Source: Halieaceae bacterium (GTDB taxonomy: Bacteria; Pseudomonadota; Gammaproteobacteria; Pseudomonadales; Halieaceae). From it: a DNA stretch of 8,165 bases. The position numbers and the translations under genes are program-made. Of this stretch, positions 6,456 to 8,165 are shown piece after piece. Position 1 is the stretch's first letter. Each line of letters begins with the position of its first letter. The stretch spans positions 31,241 through 39,405 of the forward strand of contig DPGN01000036.1 of NCBI GenBank assembly GCA_003523185.1. The letters are read 5' to 3'. Below the pieces are notes generated by a model that saw only the letters and a program-made list of their open reading frames with translations, did no database searches and was not told the DNA's origin.

Positions 6456-8165
6456 CTAGTCTTCGGCGTCCAGCTCTGACACGGCAACACCGCGCAAAGC
6501 ACTTTTAATACTACGATCCATACGTCGTTCAGCAAACGTCAGCGACGCCTGACCTAACTGGTCGGTGACCGCACGGATAATATCGGTGTTGTCAGATTCA
6601 AGCGCAGTCACCAGCACTCCCGCCTCATTTTCGAGATCGGCTCGCTCCTGATCACTAAGAAGATAACCATCAGCTTCAAGCGCACCGGCCAAACCGTGAA
6701 GTAGCGATTCCGCCTCAACCTTAGCCTCTCTGAGTTGTCGTGCCTGAATATCTTCGGCCGCATTGGTCTGACTCGCGCGCAACATGGCAGCCACCTCGTC
6801 GTCGCTCAGACCAAACGAGGGTTTTACGACCAACACCGCCTCAGTACCGGTAATTTCCTCGCGGGCAGAGACCTCCAATAAACCATCGGCGTCCACCTTA
6901 AAAGTCACTAAAATACGTGCCGCACCAGCGACCATCGGGGGTATGCCCTTCAACTCGAAGCGGGCCAAGGAGCGACAATCCTCTACACGCTCTCGCTCCC
7001 CTTGAAGGACATGGACGACGAGACCGGTTTGTCCGTCTTTCGCTGTCGTAAATTCCTGCGCTTTCGCGAGTGGGAGAACGGAGTTGCGTGGGATGATTTT
7101 TTCAATCAAACCACCATAGGTCTCCAAACCCAGCGACAGCGGAATGACATCAAGCAATAATGCCTCATCACCATCGCCATTACCTACTAAGATATCGGCC
7201 TGAAGTGCAGCCCCCAAGGCAACGACCTCATCGGGGTTAATAGAGCATAGTGGCTCGCGATCGAAGTGTTGGGCTACGGCGTCACGAACGACGGGCATCC
7301 GCGTCGAGCCACCCACCAGCACCAGATGCGCAACCTCCGTCACGCCAGCATCATCAAGCGCCTGATCACAGGCACTCAGTGTCCTTTGAATAAGACCCTC
7401 CGAGAGCGAAACGAAGATTTCTCGGGTCACGGACAGGTCTTCAAGATGCGCAAACTCACCCGACGCTTCAATGGCTACCTCAGACGACTCTGACAGTCGC
7501 TCTTTGATCGCTCTTGCCATCACGGTAAGTCGTCTTTGTTGATCTCGTGTGGGGTCTACAAGACCCCACTGATCAACCATCCAGCTAACAATGACTTCGT
7601 CAAAATCGTCACCACCTAGAGCGCTGTCACCACCGGTTGCTAATACCCGCAGAAGACCGCGCTCCATTCGCAAGATGGAAATATCAAACGTTCCGCCGCC
7701 AAGGTCATACACTGCAACGACACTCGATTCAGTAATTGTCTCGTCAAGTCCGTAAGCAACGGCCGCAGCCGTGGGCTCATTCAACAGGCGAAGCACGTTC
7801 AGACCGGCCAGCTCAGCCGCTTGCCGTGTCGCCTGCCGTTGCCTGTCGTCGAAATACGCGGGTACCGTAATAACCACGCCGTCTTCCTGCTCTTCAAGAC
7901 TGTCCCGTGCTCGCGCTGCGAGCGCACGCAGGATTTCACTGGAAACCTCAACCGGCGTCTTCGGGCCATCGCCCGTATCAAAGGCCAGCGGATCGGAGGC
8001 TGCTAGTCCAAGTAGTTGCAACTCGCTAAAATCATCACGAGATCTCCCCATGAAGCGCTTGGCAGAGAGAACCGTGTTTCGGACATCTGAAACAGCCAAC
8101 TCAAGTGCCGCCGCACCTACCGTTACGCCGCCCTTGAAGTTAACTACGGAAGGTAAAAGTCTTGC
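6456..8165 (-). CDS. hscA: Fe-S protein assembly chaperone HscA (Hsp70 family; partial, 5' end beyond window)
   Basis: HscA is the specialised Hsp70 ATPase that, with the co-chaperone HscB, binds IscU and promotes release of newly built Fe-S clusters. The window holds the last 569 residues; the frame runs to the edge (ARLLPSVVNFKGG..., matching E. coli after about residue 48), so the first Hsp70 signature (the IDLGT phosphate loop) is missing only because of the cut. In window numbering, visible parts are VVITVPAYFDD (97-107), LLNEPTAAAVAYGLD (127-141), signature 2 VYDLGGGTFDISIL (152-165), signature 3 LVLVGGSTRMPVV (281-293), and the linker LLLDVIPLSLG (336-346). The substrate-binding beta domain follows (QEFTTAKDGQT, VLQGERE, CRSLARFELKGIP), then the helical lid from about 470 onward. 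Features such as ATGGDSALGGDDFD and RMDRSIKSALRG favour HscA over DnaK, as does fdx directly behind. The TTG at 8099 is not the start. Confidence 0.97.
   Translation of the reverse strand, partial: ARLLPSVVNFKGGVTVGAAALELAVSDVRNTVLSAKRFMGRSRDDFSELQLLGLAASDPLAFDTGDGPKTPVEVSSEILRALAARARDSLEEQEDGVVITVPAYFDDRQRQATRQAAELAGLNVLRLLNEPTAAAVAYGLDETITESSVVAVYDLGGGTFDISILRMERGLLRVLATGGDSALGGDDFDEVIVSWMVDQWGLVDPTRDQQRRLTVMARAIKERLSESSEVAIEASGEFAHLEDLSVTREIFVSLSEGLIQRTLSACDQALDDAGVTEVAHLVLVGGSTRMPVVRDAVAQHFDREPLCSINPDEVVALGAALQADILVGNGDGDEALLLDVIPLSLGLETYGGLIEKIIPRNSVLPLAKAQEFTTAKDGQTGLVVHVLQGERERVEDCRSLARFELKGIPPMVAGAARILVTFKVDADGLLEVSAREEITGTEAVLVVKPSFGLSDDEVAAMLRASQTNAAEDIQARQLREAKVEAESLLHGLAGALEADGYLLSDQERADLENEAGVLVTALESDNTDIIRAVTDQLGQASLTFAERRMDRSIKSALRGVAVSELDAED

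Noticed and set aside
6446..6535. N-terminal 30-codon extension of the ferredoxin frame
   Set aside because: It would overlap the hscA 3' end and adds residues absent from ISC ferredoxins; the internal ATG gives the exact family start and length.
8097..8099. TTG as a start codon for hscA
   Set aside because: The frame continues upstream to the window edge with HscA-like sequence (LLPSVV), so this is an internal leucine codon.
1..8165. Search for a mobile element, CRISPR array, tRNA, toxin-antitoxin or defence system
   Set aside because: Genes cover nearly the whole window with recognised housekeeping families; I saw no repeat arrays, transposase motifs, tRNA-like cloverleaf or unexplained genes.

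Overview
The window looks like an ordinary chromosomal core region of a gammaproteobacterium. All nine genes lie on the minus strand, so transcription runs from high to low coordinates. In transcription order they are hscA (5' end cut by the window edge), fdx, ndk, rlmN, pilF/pilW, ispG, hisS, yfgM and bamB (3' end cut by the window edge). This is the classical isc tail followed by the ndk-to-bamB housekeeping cluster. As I recall it, Pseudomonas carries pilF between rlmN and ispG, whereas E. coli has rodZ there and keeps no pilF at this place. The arrangement therefore points to a Pseudomonas-like or marine relative (Pseudomonadales/Cellvibrionales-type) rather than an enteric bacterium. Base composition appears moderately GC and even throughout, with no sign of foreign DNA.

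Layout: positions 6107-8165 hold the end of the iron-sulfur (Isc) operon, hscA and fdx, separated by 10 bases. Positions 5988-6106 are the longest non-coding stretch (119 bases). It carries a good sigma70-type promoter and a short 5' leader with two overlapping inverted repeats in front of ndk. From 5987 down to 1 the genes are packed with gaps of 8-30 bases or a one-base overlap (yfgM/bamB), which suggests one long operon starting at the ndk promoter. No convincing terminator lies between fdx and ndk, so isc transcripts may read through.

Functionally the cluster mixes several jobs. HscA and ferredoxin help build Fe-S clusters. Ndk balances nucleotide triphosphates. RlmN methylates 23S rRNA and tRNA. 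PilF supports type IV pilus secretin assembly. IspG makes an isoprenoid precursor. HisRS charges tRNA-His. YfgM is an inner-membrane chaperone-associated protein, and BamB is an outer-membrane assembly lipoprotein. RlmN, IspG and ferredoxin all need Fe-S clusters, so they are plausible clients of the neighbouring Isc system.

I found no mobile element, CRISPR array, RNA gene or unknown system. The most notable points are absences: rodZ is missing between pilF and ispG, and iscX is missing after fdx. The structured leader in front of ndk is the other point of interest. Every gene is intact apart from the two cut by the window edges, and the key catalytic or metal-binding residues that lie inside the window are present.
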